A stretch of DNA of 64,000 bases from Eubacteriales Family XIII. Incertae Sedis bacterium. GTDB lineage: Bacteria; Bacillota; Clostridia; Peptostreptococcales; Anaerovoracaceae. The stretch spans positions 1 to 64,000 of the forward strand of contig JAISKC010000051.1 in NCBI GenBank assembly GCA_031261345.1, in the 5' to 3' direction. Both the position numbers and the translations under genes were made by a program. Positions 34,010-44,377 of the stretch are shown one piece after another; position 1 is the stretch's first letter, and each line of letters begins with the position of its first letter. The notes beneath the pieces are model-generated. The model saw only the letters and a list, made by a program, of their open reading frames with translations, was not told where the DNA came from and searched no databases.

Positions 34010-35334
34010 TCCTCCGGACCTATTTTTTCTCGGAAGACGAACCTTATCGGCGTTCCTGTGAAGCCGTAGACATCCCTTATCCTATTTTCGAGATAGCGCG
34101 AATACGAGAAGTGCATCAGGTCGCGCTTGTTGATTTTGAACGAGAAGAGCGGCGGTTGCACGCCCACCTGCGAGACATAGTAAATTTTCAGCCTCTTGCC
34201 CTTGTCGGACGGCGGTTGCTTCATCGCCATCGCATCTTGAATGAGCGCGTTGAGTTGTCCCGTTGGGATTCTCATCGCACAGTTTGCCGCAACGGTGGAA
34301 ACAATCTCGAGAACATTCCTGAGCCGCTGCCCGTCCTTGACCGAGATGAACACGCTCGGCACATAGGAAAGGAACGGCAGTTCCTTCATCATCTTCTCGC
34401 GATACTTTTCCATCGTGTTCGTTTCTTTTTTCAGTAAGTCCCACTTGTTGACGCAGAGGACGATGCCCTTGCCCGACTCGTGAGCCAACCCTGCAATCTT
34501 CTTGTCCTGATCGGTGATGCCCTCGGTTGCGTCTATCATCACGAGGCAGACATCACATCTTTCAATGGCACCTATTGCGCGAACGACAGAGTATCTTTCG
34601 ACGCCCTCATTCACCTTAGCCCTGCGCCTGATACCCGCGGTATCTATCAAAACAAACTTCTCTCCTTCAAACTCGAAAGGTGTATCTATCGAATCGCGCG
34701 TCGTTCCGGCTATCTCCGAAACTATCACCCTATTTTCGCCGACAACCGTGTTCACAAACGAGCTCTTGCCCACATTCGGCTTCCCGATGATGGCGAGTTT
34801 GATACTGTCAGCATCGTCTTCCTCTTCGGGAATTTGTTCAAGCCCTGCCACTATCTCGTCCAAAGCATCGCCGAGGTTCGTCATATTCGTCGCCGAAATA
34901 GGGATGGGCTCACCAAATCCAAGCTCATAAAAATCATAAAAATCGTCGGGTATACGTCCACCATCGACCTTATTCACGATGAGTATTACTGGCTTTTTCG
35001 TCATGCGAAGAAGGGTCGCAACCTCGCTGTCGTTCGTCGTCAGCCCCTCCTTGCCATCGACCATGAAGACGATAACGCTCGCCATATCCATAGCTATTTC
35101 AGCCTGCTCGCGCATCTGCGAGAAGATCACATCGTCCGATTTTTCGTCGATACCGCCCGTGTCGATAAGGGCAAAATTCTTGCCGTTCCAATCGGCTTCC
35201 GCATAAATTCTGTCGCGCGTAACGCCCGGAACGTCTTCAACAATAGCGAGCCTCGAGCCCACAATCTTGTTGAAAAACGTGCTTTTTCCTACATTTGGCC
35301 TGCCAACAACGGCTACGACCGGCAAATTACTCAT
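34006..35334 (-). CDS. der: Ribosome biogenesis GTPase Der
   Basis: 442 residues with two G domains in tandem: GRPNVGKST with DTGGI, and GKPNVGKSS with DTAGI, then NKWD. A C-terminal KH-like domain ends in PIRFVFREKIG. Der is needed for 50S subunit assembly. AAGGAAG precedes the ATG. It lies between ftsY and plsY in one transcript. Confidence 0.96.
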   Translation of the reverse strand: MSNLPVVAVVGRPNVGKSTFFNKIVGSRLAIVEDVPGVTRDRIYAEADWNGKNFALIDTGGIDEKSDDVIFSQMREQAEIAMDMASVIVFMVDGKEGLTTNDSEVATLLRMTKKPVILIVNKVDGGRIPDDFYDFYELGFGEPIPISATNMTNLGDALDEIVAGLEQIPEEEDDADSIKLAIIGKPNVGKSSFVNTVVGENRVIVSEIAGTTRDSIDTPFEFEGEKFVLIDTAGIRRRAKVNEGVERYSVVRAIGAIERCDVCLVMIDATEGITDQDKKIAGLAHESGKGIVLCVNKWDLLKKETNTMEKYREKMMKELPFLSYVPSVFISVKDGQRLRNVLEIVSTVAANCAMRIPTGQLNALIQDAMAMKQPPSDKGKRLKIYYVSQVGVQPPLFSFKINKRDLMHFSYSRYLENRIRDVYGFTGTPIRFVFREKIGPEE

Positions 35335-35362
35335 ATATAACTACTTCCTTTTCTAATACCCT

Positions 35363-36274
35363 CTAGTATTCTCCGCTAAAGATGCTCTCCGCGAATCTTT
35401 CGGGGTCAAAAGTTTCGAGGTCGTCCATTTTTTCGCCGACGCCGATGAACTTGATCGGAAGGTCGAATTCGTCCGAAACCGTGATTGCGATGCCGCCCTT
35501 TGCTGTTCCGTCGAGCTTTGTGAGCACGATACCGGTAATGCCCGCCACCTTGCCAAATTCCTCCGCTTGACTCACGGCATTTTTGCCGGTCGTCGCGTCT
35601 AGGACCAACAAAGTTTCAATCGACTCTGCGGCATATTCCTTCGCCAAAATCTTGTTCATTTTTTCGAGCTCGTTCATGAGATTTCGCTTGTTTTGCAGCC
35701 TGCCCGCCGTGTCGCAGATGAGCACGTCAATGCCCCTCGCTTTCGCCGCCGCCGCCGCGTCGTAGATGACGGCCGATGGATCCGCTCCCTCCTGATGTTT
35801 GATGACGGAAACATCCACCCGTCTTGACCACTCCTCGAGCTGTTCCGCCGCAGCCGCTCTGAACGTATCCGCCGCCGCGAGTAGGACTTTTTTTCCCTCG
35901 CTCTTGTATCTGTTTGCGAGCTTTGCGATGGAGGTCGTCTTGCCTCCGCCGTTGACTCCGATCAAAAGTATGACTATAGGATACGCCTCAGTAACTTTCA
36001 GACGCTCGCCCTTGTCCACTATTCCCTTGATGATTTCTTTCAATTTTTCTCTGACGCCTTCAGGGGTTTCTATTCTTTCTAGACGCACGGCCTCCCTGAG
36101 TTCGTCGACGATGTGCACCGAGGTTTCCATGCCGATATCGGACGTGATGAGGATTTCCTCAAGTTCCTCCATCAGAGCTTCGTCAACCTGCGGCCTGAGC
36201 AGTACCGCGTCCGTTATCCTCTCGGCCAACTTTCCAAAAAAGCCTCTTTTTTCCTTGCCTTCGATAATAGCCAT
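35363..36274 (-). CDS. ftsY: Signal recognition particle receptor FtsY
   Basis: 303 residues, NG domain only, without the acidic A domain of enterobacteria; this is usual in Gram-positive bacteria. GTPase motifs: GVNGGGKTTSIAKLA (G1), DTAGRLQNK (G3), LTKLDGTAKGG (G4). It docks SRP-ribosome complexes at the membrane. The start is 12 nt after the smc stop. Confidence 0.96.
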   Translation of the reverse strand: MAIIEGKEKRGFFGKLAERITDAVLLRPQVDEALMEELEEILITSDIGMETSVHIVDELREAVRLERIETPEGVREKLKEIIKGIVDKGERLKVTEAYPIVILLIGVNGGGKTTSIAKLANRYKSEGKKVLLAAADTFRAAAAEQLEEWSRRVDVSVIKHQEGADPSAVIYDAAAAAKARGIDVLICDTAGRLQNKRNLMNELEKMNKILAKEYAAESIETLLVLDATTGKNAVSQAEEFGKVAGITGIVLTKLDGTAKGGIAITVSDEFDLPIKFIGVGEKMDDLETFDPERFAESIFSGEY

Positions 36275-36286
36275 TGTTTCTCCCGC

Positions 36287-39200
36287 CTATGCCTCCAGCT
36301 TTTCTGCAAATTCTTCCGTTTCGCTTTCGCCCAGCGCCAGCGAGAGGATAGAGGTTACGCCCTTCTCCTGCATAGTAACGCCGAAGAGCACGTCCGCGTA
36401 TTCCATCGTTGAGCGCTGATGAGTAACGAGAGCAAACTGCGTGTCTTTAAACGAGGCGATATAGTCAGCAAAGCTGTGAATGTTCGTTTCGTCGAGTGCC
36501 GCGTCAATCTCATCGAGCATACAGAAAGGAGTCGGTTTGGCCTTGAGTATCGAGAAGAGCAAAGCGATGGCTATCATGGCCTTCTCTCCACCCGAGTAGC
36601 CATTGATGCTCGCAAGGTTTGACTTGCCCGGCGGACGCACCTTGATTTCTATGCCGCTTTCGAGCGGGTTTGTTTCGTCCTCAAGACTGATTTCGCCCAC
36701 GCCGCCGCCGAAGAGCACCGTGAATGTTTCGCGGAATGTTTCACTTACATTGTCGAAGCTCTCTTTGAATTTCGCCTTGCTGATGTTGTCCATATCGCGG
36801 ACGATTTCCTGAAAATCCCTCATGCTCGAGAGCACGTCATCCCTCTGCTCGGTGAGGAAATTGTATCGCTCAGAAGTCTCCGCATAGTCTTTGATCGAGC
36901 CAGGGTTGACCTCGCCGATTTCCCGAAGTCTATCCTTTATCACCCGATTTTCCTTGATACCCGAAGTCATTACGAAGTCGTCCTTCTTGAATTCCAAGGC
37001 GTGAACGTAGGAGAGCTCAAACTCATCGAAGAGCCGCTCCTTCCATGTGGTCAGCCTCGTGTCCTGCCGGCCGAGCTCGACTTCCATACCGTTTTTCGTG
37101 CTTATCTGCGCCTCGATCTTCGCCTCAAAACTTTCGTCCTCAAGCTCCCGCTCCTTGATGGTGAGAAGTATCTGATTTCTTTCGGTCAAAACCGTCTCAA
37201 TCTCCCCTTCGAGCTTTTCGTTCTCTTCTTCTATAATGGTCAAGTCTTCAATTGATCCAGAAGTCTCCGACAGACCGAAGCCAAGCACCTCGGCAAGCTC
37301 CTCCCGCTTCGACAAAAGCAGCTTCTCCGACGAGGAAATCCCCTCTTCAAGCGAAAGCACCGCCTGCTCCGCACTGCCTTTCGCGGACTCCTGCCGCCCG
37401 AGCTTAAGCCTGAGCTCCGTTACGTCCTCGGTAGCAGCAACAGAAGCGGCCTTCGCCACGGGAAGAGAAGCCATCGTCTCTTCTATCTCGCTGGTAATGG
37501 ACGCGAGCTTCTCATCGGCGAGCCTGATATCAGCCGCGAGCGACTCGTTCATGCCCGAACTGTCCGCCCTATCGGTCTCAATGCTTTTCAGGCTGTTCCT
37601 TGCCTTTTCAATCTGCTCAAATAGCGTCTTGTGACGGAATTCAGCCGCCGAAATTTCGCCGTCAGCCCGAACCGCCTCAGTCTCGTTCTCACGCACGGAA
37701 GCGTCAAGCTCCCTGATCTTCTCAATATCCGATGAATTCTTCTCTATGAGGGCTTCGAGTTCAGACTTCGCCGCGCGCCCCTGTGCATAGATTTCTTCAA
37801 CCTTCGCCTTCAGGGTTTCGCTCTCGTTTTTCCTTTCGAGAAGATTTGCACTCTTGTTCTTGTAACGCCCGCCCGTGAGTGCACCCGCCGGATTGATGAC
37901 ATCGCCGTCCACAGTTACTATCCGGTAACTTTCACGGTTATTTTTTGACATGGCTATCGCATTATCAAGCGTGTCGGATATGACTATCTTGCCGAGTAGG
38001 TAGCTGTATATCTCACTATATTTGTCGCCAAAATCTATCTGGTCTATGGCGTAGCCCAAAAATCCTTTCGCACCTTCGAGGCCCTTGTCAGCCCGAGCGT
38101 CTCTGGCCCGAATCGACTTCACGGGAAGGAAGGTCAGGCGACCTGCAGAATTCTTCTTGAGAAACTCAATCCCCTTCTTCGCATCGCCATCGTCCTCGCA
38201 GATGATATTTTGCATGGTCTGCCCGAGTGCCGTCTCGATAGCAATCTCAAAACCCTTATTCACCTTCATGAGTTCGGCCACGACGCCGTAGATACCCGCC
38301 GAGGGTTTCGACTTCATCAGAGCACGAACCGCTCCGTTATATCCTTCATAATTCGCCTCCATCTCCTCGATGGTCTTCTGTCGGCTACTCAGATTTGAGG
38401 CGCTGAGCTTGAGCTCCTCAATCCTGTTTCGAAGGTCCGAAATGGCAGATGAATCCTTCTCATATCTCTCGCGAACGGAGGCAAGCTCCGCCTGAAGATT
38501 TCCGATTTTCTCCGAAAGTGCTGTCTTTTTCAAACGCAAATCAGCCGTTTCGGCCTCCGCGGAAGAGAATGCCTCTCCGGCAGAACTGAGTTCCGATTTG
38601 AGATTTTCCTCTGCGGAGTCAAATGTACCAAGCAGCTCCCTGTTCCCCGCGAGCTCGGCCTCCTTCAACGCTTTGCTTCTGGAAAGCTCAAACATCTTAG
38701 CCTTAAGCTCATCTATGCGAAGGCTCTTCTGCGAATAAACACCTTCCTTTTCCGCCTGAACAGAAAGCAAATCAACCATCTTAGAATTGAGTTTGCCGAG
38801 CTCCGCACTCAGCCCCTCCTTGTCAGAAGTGAGTTCCTCAAGTCTCGCCCTATCCGCCTCGATTTTTGCTGCAAGCTCTTCCGACTCAGCAGTCAGGCGA
38901 ATCCGATCGCGCTCAATACTCTTCTTCTTCTCCTCCGTGAGAAGGGCCGCATTTCTGATATTGAGAGCCTTCGTCACATTTTCGGTGTGCCTGTCCTTCA
39001 GCTCGCTCGACCGAAGAAACAGCTCGTCGTTTCTCGCCCGAAGAGATGAAAGCTCCGCGTCCGTCTTTATCTTGCTGCCGCGAAGTTCCGCAAGACGCTT
39101 CTCGGCCTCTGTAAACTGCTCGGTGAGCTCCCTATTTTTGCCCTGAAGATTTTCGATATTCTTCAGCGTGATGTTGATTTCGAGTTCTTTGTAACGCTTG

Positions 39201-39856
39201 GACAGCTCGGCGTATTCCTGTGCCTTTTCGCTCTCCTCTTTCAGCCCGTCTATCCGAGATTCTATATCGATGACTATGTCGTTGATACGGTCGAGATTGC
39301 CCGAAGCCGACTCAAGTTTTCGCTGCGCCTCCGCCCTCTTGCTCTTGTATTTGATGATACCGGCGGCCTCTTCGAAGACCTCGCGCCTCGTCTCGGGTTT
39401 GTCCGAAACAATCTTGTCAACGCGTCCCTGCCCGATGAATGAGTAGCCATCGACGCCGATACCCGTGTCCATGATGAGCTCTCTTATATCCTTCAGCCTG
39501 CACTGGTTTCCATTGATGAAATACTCGCTTTCGCCGCTCCGAAAGAGCCTTCTCCTGATAGCGACTTCCGCGTATTCTATGCCCAAAAGCCCCGAAGTAT
39601 TGTCCAGAACAAGCGTTACCTCAGCCATGCCCTTAGACCTTCTGCTGTCCGTCCCCGCAAAGATGATTTCCTCCATCTTGCCGCCCCGAAGAGTCTTTGC
39701 ACTCTGCTCGCCGAGCACCCATCTCATAGCGTCCGAGATATTGCTTTTGCCGCTGCCGTTCGGCCCGATGATGCACGTGATACCGCTATCGAACTCAATC
39801 GACACCGGCTCAGCGAAACTCTTAAAACCCTGTATTTCTATTCGTTTTAGGTACAT
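36287..39856 (-). CDS. smc: Chromosome partition protein SMC
   Basis: 1189 residues, the usual length. Walker A is GPNGSGKSNISDAMRWVLGE; the two coiled coils flank a hinge at about 510-640 (YGVVAELMKVNKGFEIAIET). The C-terminal signature reads NGYSGGEKAMIAIALLF and Walker B is FCMLDEIDAALDETN. It condenses and segregates the chromosome together with ScpA and ScpB, which are not in this window. It stands between rnc and ftsY, the common Firmicutes order. Confidence 0.97.
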   Translation of the reverse strand: MYLKRIEIQGFKSFAEPVSIEFDSGITCIIGPNGSGKSNISDAMRWVLGEQSAKTLRGGKMEEIIFAGTDSRRSKGMAEVTLVLDNTSGLLGIEYAEVAIRRRLFRSGESEYFINGNQCRLKDIRELIMDTGIGVDGYSFIGQGRVDKIVSDKPETRREVFEEAAGIIKYKSKRAEAQRKLESASGNLDRINDIVIDIESRIDGLKEESEKAQEYAELSKRYKELEINITLKNIENLQGKNRELTEQFTEAEKRLAELRGSKIKTDAELSSLRARNDELFLRSSELKDRHTENVTKALNIRNAALLTEEKKKSIERDRIRLTAESEELAAKIEADRARLEELTSDKEGLSAELGKLNSKMVDLLSVQAEKEGVYSQKSLRIDELKAKMFELSRSKALKEAELAGNRELLGTFDSAEENLKSELSSAGEAFSSAEAETADLRLKKTALSEKIGNLQAELASVRERYEKDSSAISDLRNRIEELKLSASNLSSRQKTIEEMEANYEGYNGAVRALMKSKPSAGIYGVVAELMKVNKGFEIAIETALGQTMQNIICEDDGDAKKGIEFLKKNSAGRLTFLPVKSIRARDARADKGLEGAKGFLGYAIDQIDFGDKYSEIYSYLLGKIVISDTLDNAIAMSKNNRESYRIVTVDGDVINPAGALTGGRYKNKSANLLERKNESETLKAKVEEIYAQGRAAKSELEALIEKNSSDIEKIRELDASVRENETEAVRADGEISAAEFRHKTLFEQIEKARNSLKSIETDRADSSGMNESLAADIRLADEKLASITSEIEETMASLPVAKAASVAATEDVTELRLKLGRQESAKGSAEQAVLSLEEGISSSEKLLLSKREELAEVLGFGLSETSGSIEDLTIIEEENEKLEGEIETVLTERNQILLTIKERELEDESFEAKIEAQISTKNGMEVELGRQDTRLTTWKERLFDEFELSYVHALEFKKDDFVMTSGIKENRVIKDRLREIGEVNPGSIKDYAETSERYNFLTEQRDDVLSSMRDFQEIVRDMDNISKAKFKESFDNVSETFRETFTVLFGGGVGEISLEDETNPLESGIEIKVRPPGKSNLASINGYSGGEKAMIAIALLFSILKAKPTPFCMLDEIDAALDETNIHSFADYIASFKDTQFALVTHQRSTMEYADVLFGVTMQEKGVTSILSLALGESETEEFAEKLEA

Positions 39857-39893
39857 TCATTCTTCCTATCCGTGAAAATAATTAACCGTATTA

Positions 39894-40562
39894 TTATACC
39901 TTATTTAACGCCTGCCGTGCAGCCTCTTGTTCGGCACTTTTCTTCGACCTACCCGTGCCCGTGCCCAGCACCTTGCCGTCGCTACTGACGCTGACAGAAA
40001 AAACCTTGTCGTGGTCGGGGCCACTTTCAGATACAAGTGAGTAATGAATATTTGCCTCGCCTGTTCTCTGGAGTATGGTTTGAAGTTTCGACTTGAAGTC
40101 TTCGTCAAGCAAAGAGATTGACCCCAAATCGTGTTCATACATTTCGGAAACAAAGGTCGCCGCTGCAGAAAAGCCGCCATCGAGATAAATAGCTCCGATA
40201 AGTGCCTCAAAAGCATTCTCAAGAACCGTAACATTTTGCCTCTCTCCGGACGTTTCCGCCCCCTTGCCGAGTAGCAGATAATCGCCGAGATCGATAGCCT
40301 TCGCGTGTTCGGAAAGACTCCTCGTGCAGACGAGCCTCGAGCGCATAAGCGTCAATTGGCCTTCCTCAGTCTCGGGGAAATTGTGATAGAGCATATCCGC
40401 AACGCAGACGGATAGCACGGCATCGCCCAAAAACTCAAGCCGCTCGTTGGATTCTGTAGAAGAACCCTGCTCGTTGACAAAAGAAGAATGTGAAATCGCT
40501 GTCAGAAGCAGAGACTCGTCACGGAAGTGATAGTTTATCGTGTCCTCGAGTTTCCTTGTCAC
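39894..40562 (-). CDS. rnc: Ribonuclease III
   Basis: 222 residues. The catalytic motif NERLEFLGDAVLSV is followed by the second acidic cluster in LENAFEALIGAIYLDGG. The double-stranded-RNA binding domain covers about 155-222 (DFKSKLQTILQRTGEANIHY). It processes rRNA precursors and structured RNAs, so the many long hairpins in this genome could be substrates. The start is GTG, overlapping the plsX stop by 4 nt. Confidence 0.96.
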   Translation of the reverse strand: MTRKLEDTINYHFRDESLLLTAISHSSFVNEQGSSTESNERLEFLGDAVLSVCVADMLYHNFPETEEGQLTLMRSRLVCTRSLSEHAKAIDLGDYLLLGKGAETSGERQNVTVLENAFEALIGAIYLDGGFSAAATFVSEMYEHDLGSISLLDEDFKSKLQTILQRTGEANIHYSLVSESGPDHDKVFSVSVSSDGKVLGTGTGRSKKSAEQEAARQALNKV

Positions 40563-41602
40563 GAGCTGGCCTCACCGTGTAGGGATTCCTCGAGCGAATC
40601 CACCTTTTTGATAGCCTCGGTGATGGTAGCTATCACCTCATTTTCAACAAACGGAATGGCCTTCATGATACCGCTTCGGACAGCATTTGCGTTTGACGAA
40701 CCATGTATCTTTATTACTGGGTGCTTGATACCTAGGATTGGCGCACCGCCGTATTCGGTATAGTCGAACAACTCCTTCAGCTCCTTCATCTTGCCATAAA
40801 GAAGACCTGCCCCAATTTTGGCAACGGCCCCATCCGTAAACTTCTGCTTCAGCAAATCCATGATGGTCAGTGCGAGTCCCTCGGTGAGCTTGAGAATGAT
40901 GTTGCCAGTCATGCCATCGCAGACGATCACGTCGGCAATCCCCGTCGGGACGGTTCGACCCTCGATATTGCCGATGAAATTGATACCCTCTTTTCGGCTC
41001 TCCTCAAGAAGAACATATGTTTCTTTGAGCACCTTGCCGCCTTTGCTCGGCTCGGTTCCCATATTCACCAGACCCACCTTCGGGCTTTGAAGTCCGAGCA
41101 CCTTCTCCATGTATATGCTGCCCATCGTGGCAAAGTGCAGAAGATTGTGCGGCTTACACTCCGAGTTTGCGCCAGCATCGATCAAAAGTCCGGCACCACC
41201 CTTCTCCATGAAAGGATATACGGACCCAAGCGCCGGCCGCTCAATTCCCTCAATTCGTCCGAGAAGCAAGAGGCCGCCCGTCATGATAGCACCGCTGTTT
41301 CCGGCGGAAATTATCATATCGCCCTCTCCCTCTTTCACCATCATGAGCCCCTTCACGAGCGAGGAGTCCTTCTTTTGGCGAATGGCCTTCACGGGACTGT
41401 CGTCAAACGTGATGACTTCGGACGCATGCACTATGCTGATATTTTGTGAGTTGTGATCGACTGTATCGAGCTCGCGCCTGATAGCCTCTTCATCTCCGAC
41501 AATCACAATTTCATGGCCTATCAGCTTTGACGTGATTGCAGCACCTTTGACTATTTCGGCGGGAGCGTGATCTCCGCCCATTCCATCAAGTATTATTCTC
41601 AT
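40559..41602 (-). CDS. plsX: Phosphate acyltransferase PlsX
   Basis: About 347 residues. The start MRIILDGMGGDHAPAEIVKG and the later LIDAGANSECKPHNLLHFA and GMTGNIILKLTEG are PlsX hallmarks. It converts acyl-ACP to acyl phosphate for PlsY. The frame opens at 41635, but GGAGAT is placed for the ATG at 41602. It is the first gene of the operon; the 108-bp gap to the divergent kinase gene is AT-rich and should hold both promoters. Confidence 0.95.
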   Translation of the reverse strand: MRIILDGMGGDHAPAEIVKGAAITSKLIGHEIVIVGDEEAIRRELDTVDHNSQNISIVHASEVITFDDSPVKAIRQKKDSSLVKGLMMVKEGEGDMIISAGNSGAIMTGGLLLLGRIEGIERPALGSVYPFMEKGGAGLLIDAGANSECKPHNLLHFATMGSIYMEKVLGLQSPKVGLVNMGTEPSKGGKVLKETYVLLEESRKEGINFIGNIEGRTVPTGIADVIVCDGMTGNIILKLTEGLALTIMDLLKQKFTDGAVAKIGAGLLYGKMKELKELFDYTEYGGAPILGIKHPVIKIHGSSNANAVRSGIMKAIPFVENEVIATITEAIKKVDSLEESLHGEASS

Positions 41603-41710
41603 TTTTTCAATCTCCGATTCAACTTCTATTAACATAGAATTATAACATATTTAGTGGTACGATTTTACGTAATTATTACAATGTACACTGCCACTACTGT
41701 GATAGAATAA

Positions 41711-44323
41711 ATGGAAATGGGAAATCAGAACATGAAAAATAACGATAACGGGGCTTCTTCCGTATCTTTACCAACAAGAATCATTCAATCGCTGATAGTA
41801 GTGGCTGCGGTTTTGGCTGTCTTCGTCGCGCTCGTTCATGTGAACAAAGCGCCGTCCAAAGCGAACGACCCGCTGTTCGTCTCACTCTACGACGCACCGG
41901 CGTACATCACAGCCGGATTTGACAGTTCCGTTTTGCATGAAGACAATCTTGAGACCTTCACATGGCAGGATATTTTGCCGGCACATCACACGAATCCCAT
42001 TACTCCGGCATCGTTACTGCCAAAGGTGGGCAAGTCCGGCCTGAAGGAATATACGATAGCCATACCCTTCAAAATACCGAAAACCGCATACGAGCAAATC
42101 GAAAACGAGCCGTCGACTGTCCCTGGGATATATCTCGCGGGAATCGGCGACAACTGGGAAATCTATCTCAACGGAGAGAAACTGAACTCGGAAATGCACA
42201 TCGGAGAGAACGGAACAATAACGTCGCACAGAGAGGAGCGCGGTGTCAACTTTCCGATACAACCACAGATTCTGACCGCAGACGCAAACATCTTGGTATT
42301 TCACATCATAGGAGACTCGAGGTCTGAGCTCACGGGGCTGGGTTACTCATCGCCCTACTATTTCGGGACATACAAAAATATCGCAGAAAATCCACAAAAC
42401 AAATTGACGCTGTTCTTCTGCACAATCTACGTTTTCATCGGACTCTACCACCTACTGCTCTTCCTCATGAGAAGAAGCGACAAATACAACTTGGTCTATG
42501 GACTTTTCTCGATAACGGTAGCGATATATTTCATGTTCAGATCCTCCATGGTCTACGCGCTGATTCAAAACACGGAAATCACGCAGAGCATAGAGTACTC
42601 GGCCTTCTACCTCACGTCGCTCATGCTTGTGCTTTTCGTGGATCAGCTGAATTTTGGAAAATTTCAAATACCTACGAAAATATTTTTCGGAATTTGCATT
42701 GTCCTGATCATACTTCAAGTGGCACTGCCCCTTCATTTTGCAGGAAAACTTCTGATGTTCGGGCAAATTTTCTGTCTGGCTTGCCTAGGCTATACCGTCA
42801 TATTCGATGTGATCTACACGTTTTTCAAAAGGTTTAACGCGGAACGGGCAGAGGCAGAGGACTCCGGCGTGAAAGAAAAATATGCCGCGGCTCTGTTCAG
42901 CAGACTCATCGATACGCCGCTGGGAAACATATTCATCACGATCATATTCGTGGCGGTAACTGTGATTTTCGACGTGATTGACTCCCGCTTTTTCCACTCG
43001 GGTGCAATCCTTACCAGATATAGTTTCTTCATATTCACGGTCGGAGCCGCCTTCATATTATCAAAGGAATATGCATCGAATTACAGTCGCGCGCAGACCA
43101 TGAACGAGACGCTCGAGGCCGCTGTGAAGGAACGGACGAAGGACCTCGCCGAGCAGGTTCAGGTTGCAACGCTGGCTTCACGCGCGAAAAGCGACTTCCT
43201 AGCCAACATGAGCCATGAAATCAGGACGCCTCTGAACGCCATTATCGGCATGACAAACGTAGGCATAAGGGCTTCGGACTCGAAGAAGAAAGACTACAGC
43301 ATGGCCAAGATTGACGAGGCCGGAACGCACCTTTTGGGAGTGATCAACGACATTCTGGATATGTCCAAAATCGAGGCCGGCAAACTCGAACTCGCTTCGG
43401 TTCACACAAATTACAAAAAGGCTATCGAAAGGGCCACTACAGTAATAAAATTCAAGGCGGACGAAAAGTTGCAACATCTTGAAGTCGATATTGATGAAAA
43501 CATACCGAACACAGTTTTGGGCGACGACCAACGTCTCGCACAGGTAGTAGCAAACATTCTCGGTAATTCTATTAAATTCACGCCGGAAGGTGGACACATC
43601 TCCCTGTCTGCAAGGCTTTCAGATGAAAGGGAAGGGCTATGCAGCATCAGGGTGGAGATAAAAGATGACGGAATAGGCATCTCAAAGGAACAGCAATCTC
43701 GCCTCTTCAAATCATTTCAGCAGGCCGACACGGGTACTTCGAGGGTCTACGGCGGCACGGGACTCGGTCTCGCCATCTCAAAGCAAATTGTTGAAAAGAT
43801 GGGCGGATACATCTGGATCGAATCGGAAGAAGGCAAGGGTTCGAAATTCATCTTCACGGTCAAGGCTCTTCGGGTGGACGATGATGATGAACTCACGGGG
43901 CCAGACGTAAGGAAGGAAATACACGAACCCGAACCGCATGAGTTTGCCGGTTTCCATGCCCTGCTCGCAGAAGATATTGAAATAAATGCCGAGATCATTC
44001 TCACGTTGCTTGAATCCACCGAACTCGACATTGAAATTGCAACGAATGGAGCCATAGCCCTTGAAAAGTATCAAGCAAATCCGGAGAAATACGACATCAT
44101 TTTCATGGATGTTCAGATGCCTGTCATGGACGGATATACCGCGACGGAAAAAATTCGCCAATTGGAATTGCCAAACGCAAAGGAGATTCCGATCATCGCT
44201 ATGACGGCCAATGTCTTCAGGGAAGATATAGAGAGAAGCGAGGCCGCCGGCATGAACGGGCACATCGGAAAGCCGATAACTCTAAGCGACCTGATAGGAG
44301 TTTTAAGGAAATATCTTTTGTAA
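41711..44323 (+). CDS. Hybrid sensor histidine kinase with 7-helix sensor and receiver domain
   Basis: 870 residues. One membrane segment at 27-45, an external domain to about 230 (7TMR-DISM-like layout), seven hydrophobic segments at about 235-460, HisKA with phosphoacceptor His in FLANMSHEIRTPLNAIIGM, ATPase domain (NILGNSIKFT, DDGIGIS, GGTGLGLAIS), and a receiver with phosphoacceptor Asp in IIFMDVQMPVMDGY and Lys in HIGKPI. No Hpt or output partner lies nearby. Ribosome sites are weak; Met4 and Met8 are alternative starts. Confidence 0.92.
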   Translation: MEMGNQNMKNNDNGASSVSLPTRIIQSLIVVAAVLAVFVALVHVNKAPSKANDPLFVSLYDAPAYITAGFDSSVLHEDNLETFTWQDILPAHHTNPITPASLLPKVGKSGLKEYTIAIPFKIPKTAYEQIENEPSTVPGIYLAGIGDNWEIYLNGEKLNSEMHIGENGTITSHREERGVNFPIQPQILTADANILVFHIIGDSRSELTGLGYSSPYYFGTYKNIAENPQNKLTLFFCTIYVFIGLYHLLLFLMRRSDKYNLVYGLFSITVAIYFMFRSSMVYALIQNTEITQSIEYSAFYLTSLMLVLFVDQLNFGKFQIPTKIFFGICIVLIILQVALPLHFAGKLLMFGQIFCLACLGYTVIFDVIYTFFKRFNAERAEAEDSGVKEKYAAALFSRLIDTPLGNIFITIIFVAVTVIFDVIDSRFFHSGAILTRYSFFIFTVGAAFILSKEYASNYSRAQTMNETLEAAVKERTKDLAEQVQVATLASRAKSDFLANMSHEIRTPLNAIIGMTNVGIRASDSKKKDYSMAKIDEAGTHLLGVINDILDMSKIEAGKLELASVHTNYKKAIERATTVIKFKADEKLQHLEVDIDENIPNTVLGDDQRLAQVVANILGNSIKFTPEGGHISLSARLSDEREGLCSIRVEIKDDGIGISKEQQSRLFKSFQQADTGTSRVYGGTGLGLAISKQIVEKMGGYIWIESEEGKGSKFIFTVKALRVDDDDELTGPDVRKEIHEPEPHEFAGFHALLAEDIEINAEIILTLLESTELDIEIATNGAIALEKYQANPEKYDIIFMDVQMPVMDGYTATEKIRQLELPNAKEIPIIAMTANVFREDIERSEAAGMNGHIGKPITLSDLIGVLRKYLL

Positions 44324-44345
44324 GAAAGCCATTGTATTTTTAAAC

Positions 44346-44375
44346 GTCATTGCGAACGTAGTGAAGCAATCCAGT
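44346..44375. repeat. Palindromic repeat between converging genes
   Basis: GTCATTGCGAACGTAGTGAAGCAATCCAGT: CATTGC and GCAATC edges as in the other intergenic copies, with a degenerate centre. It lies between the hybrid kinase and the lipid kinase. Confidence 0.65.
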
Positions 44376-44377
44376 AC

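Noticed and set aside
36419-39875. Many plus-strand frames of 60-140 codons across smc, ftsY and der
   Set aside because: They lie opposite strongly recognised genes, are rich in Ser/Phe/Leu as expected for antisense reading of charged coding sequence, and lack ribosome sites.
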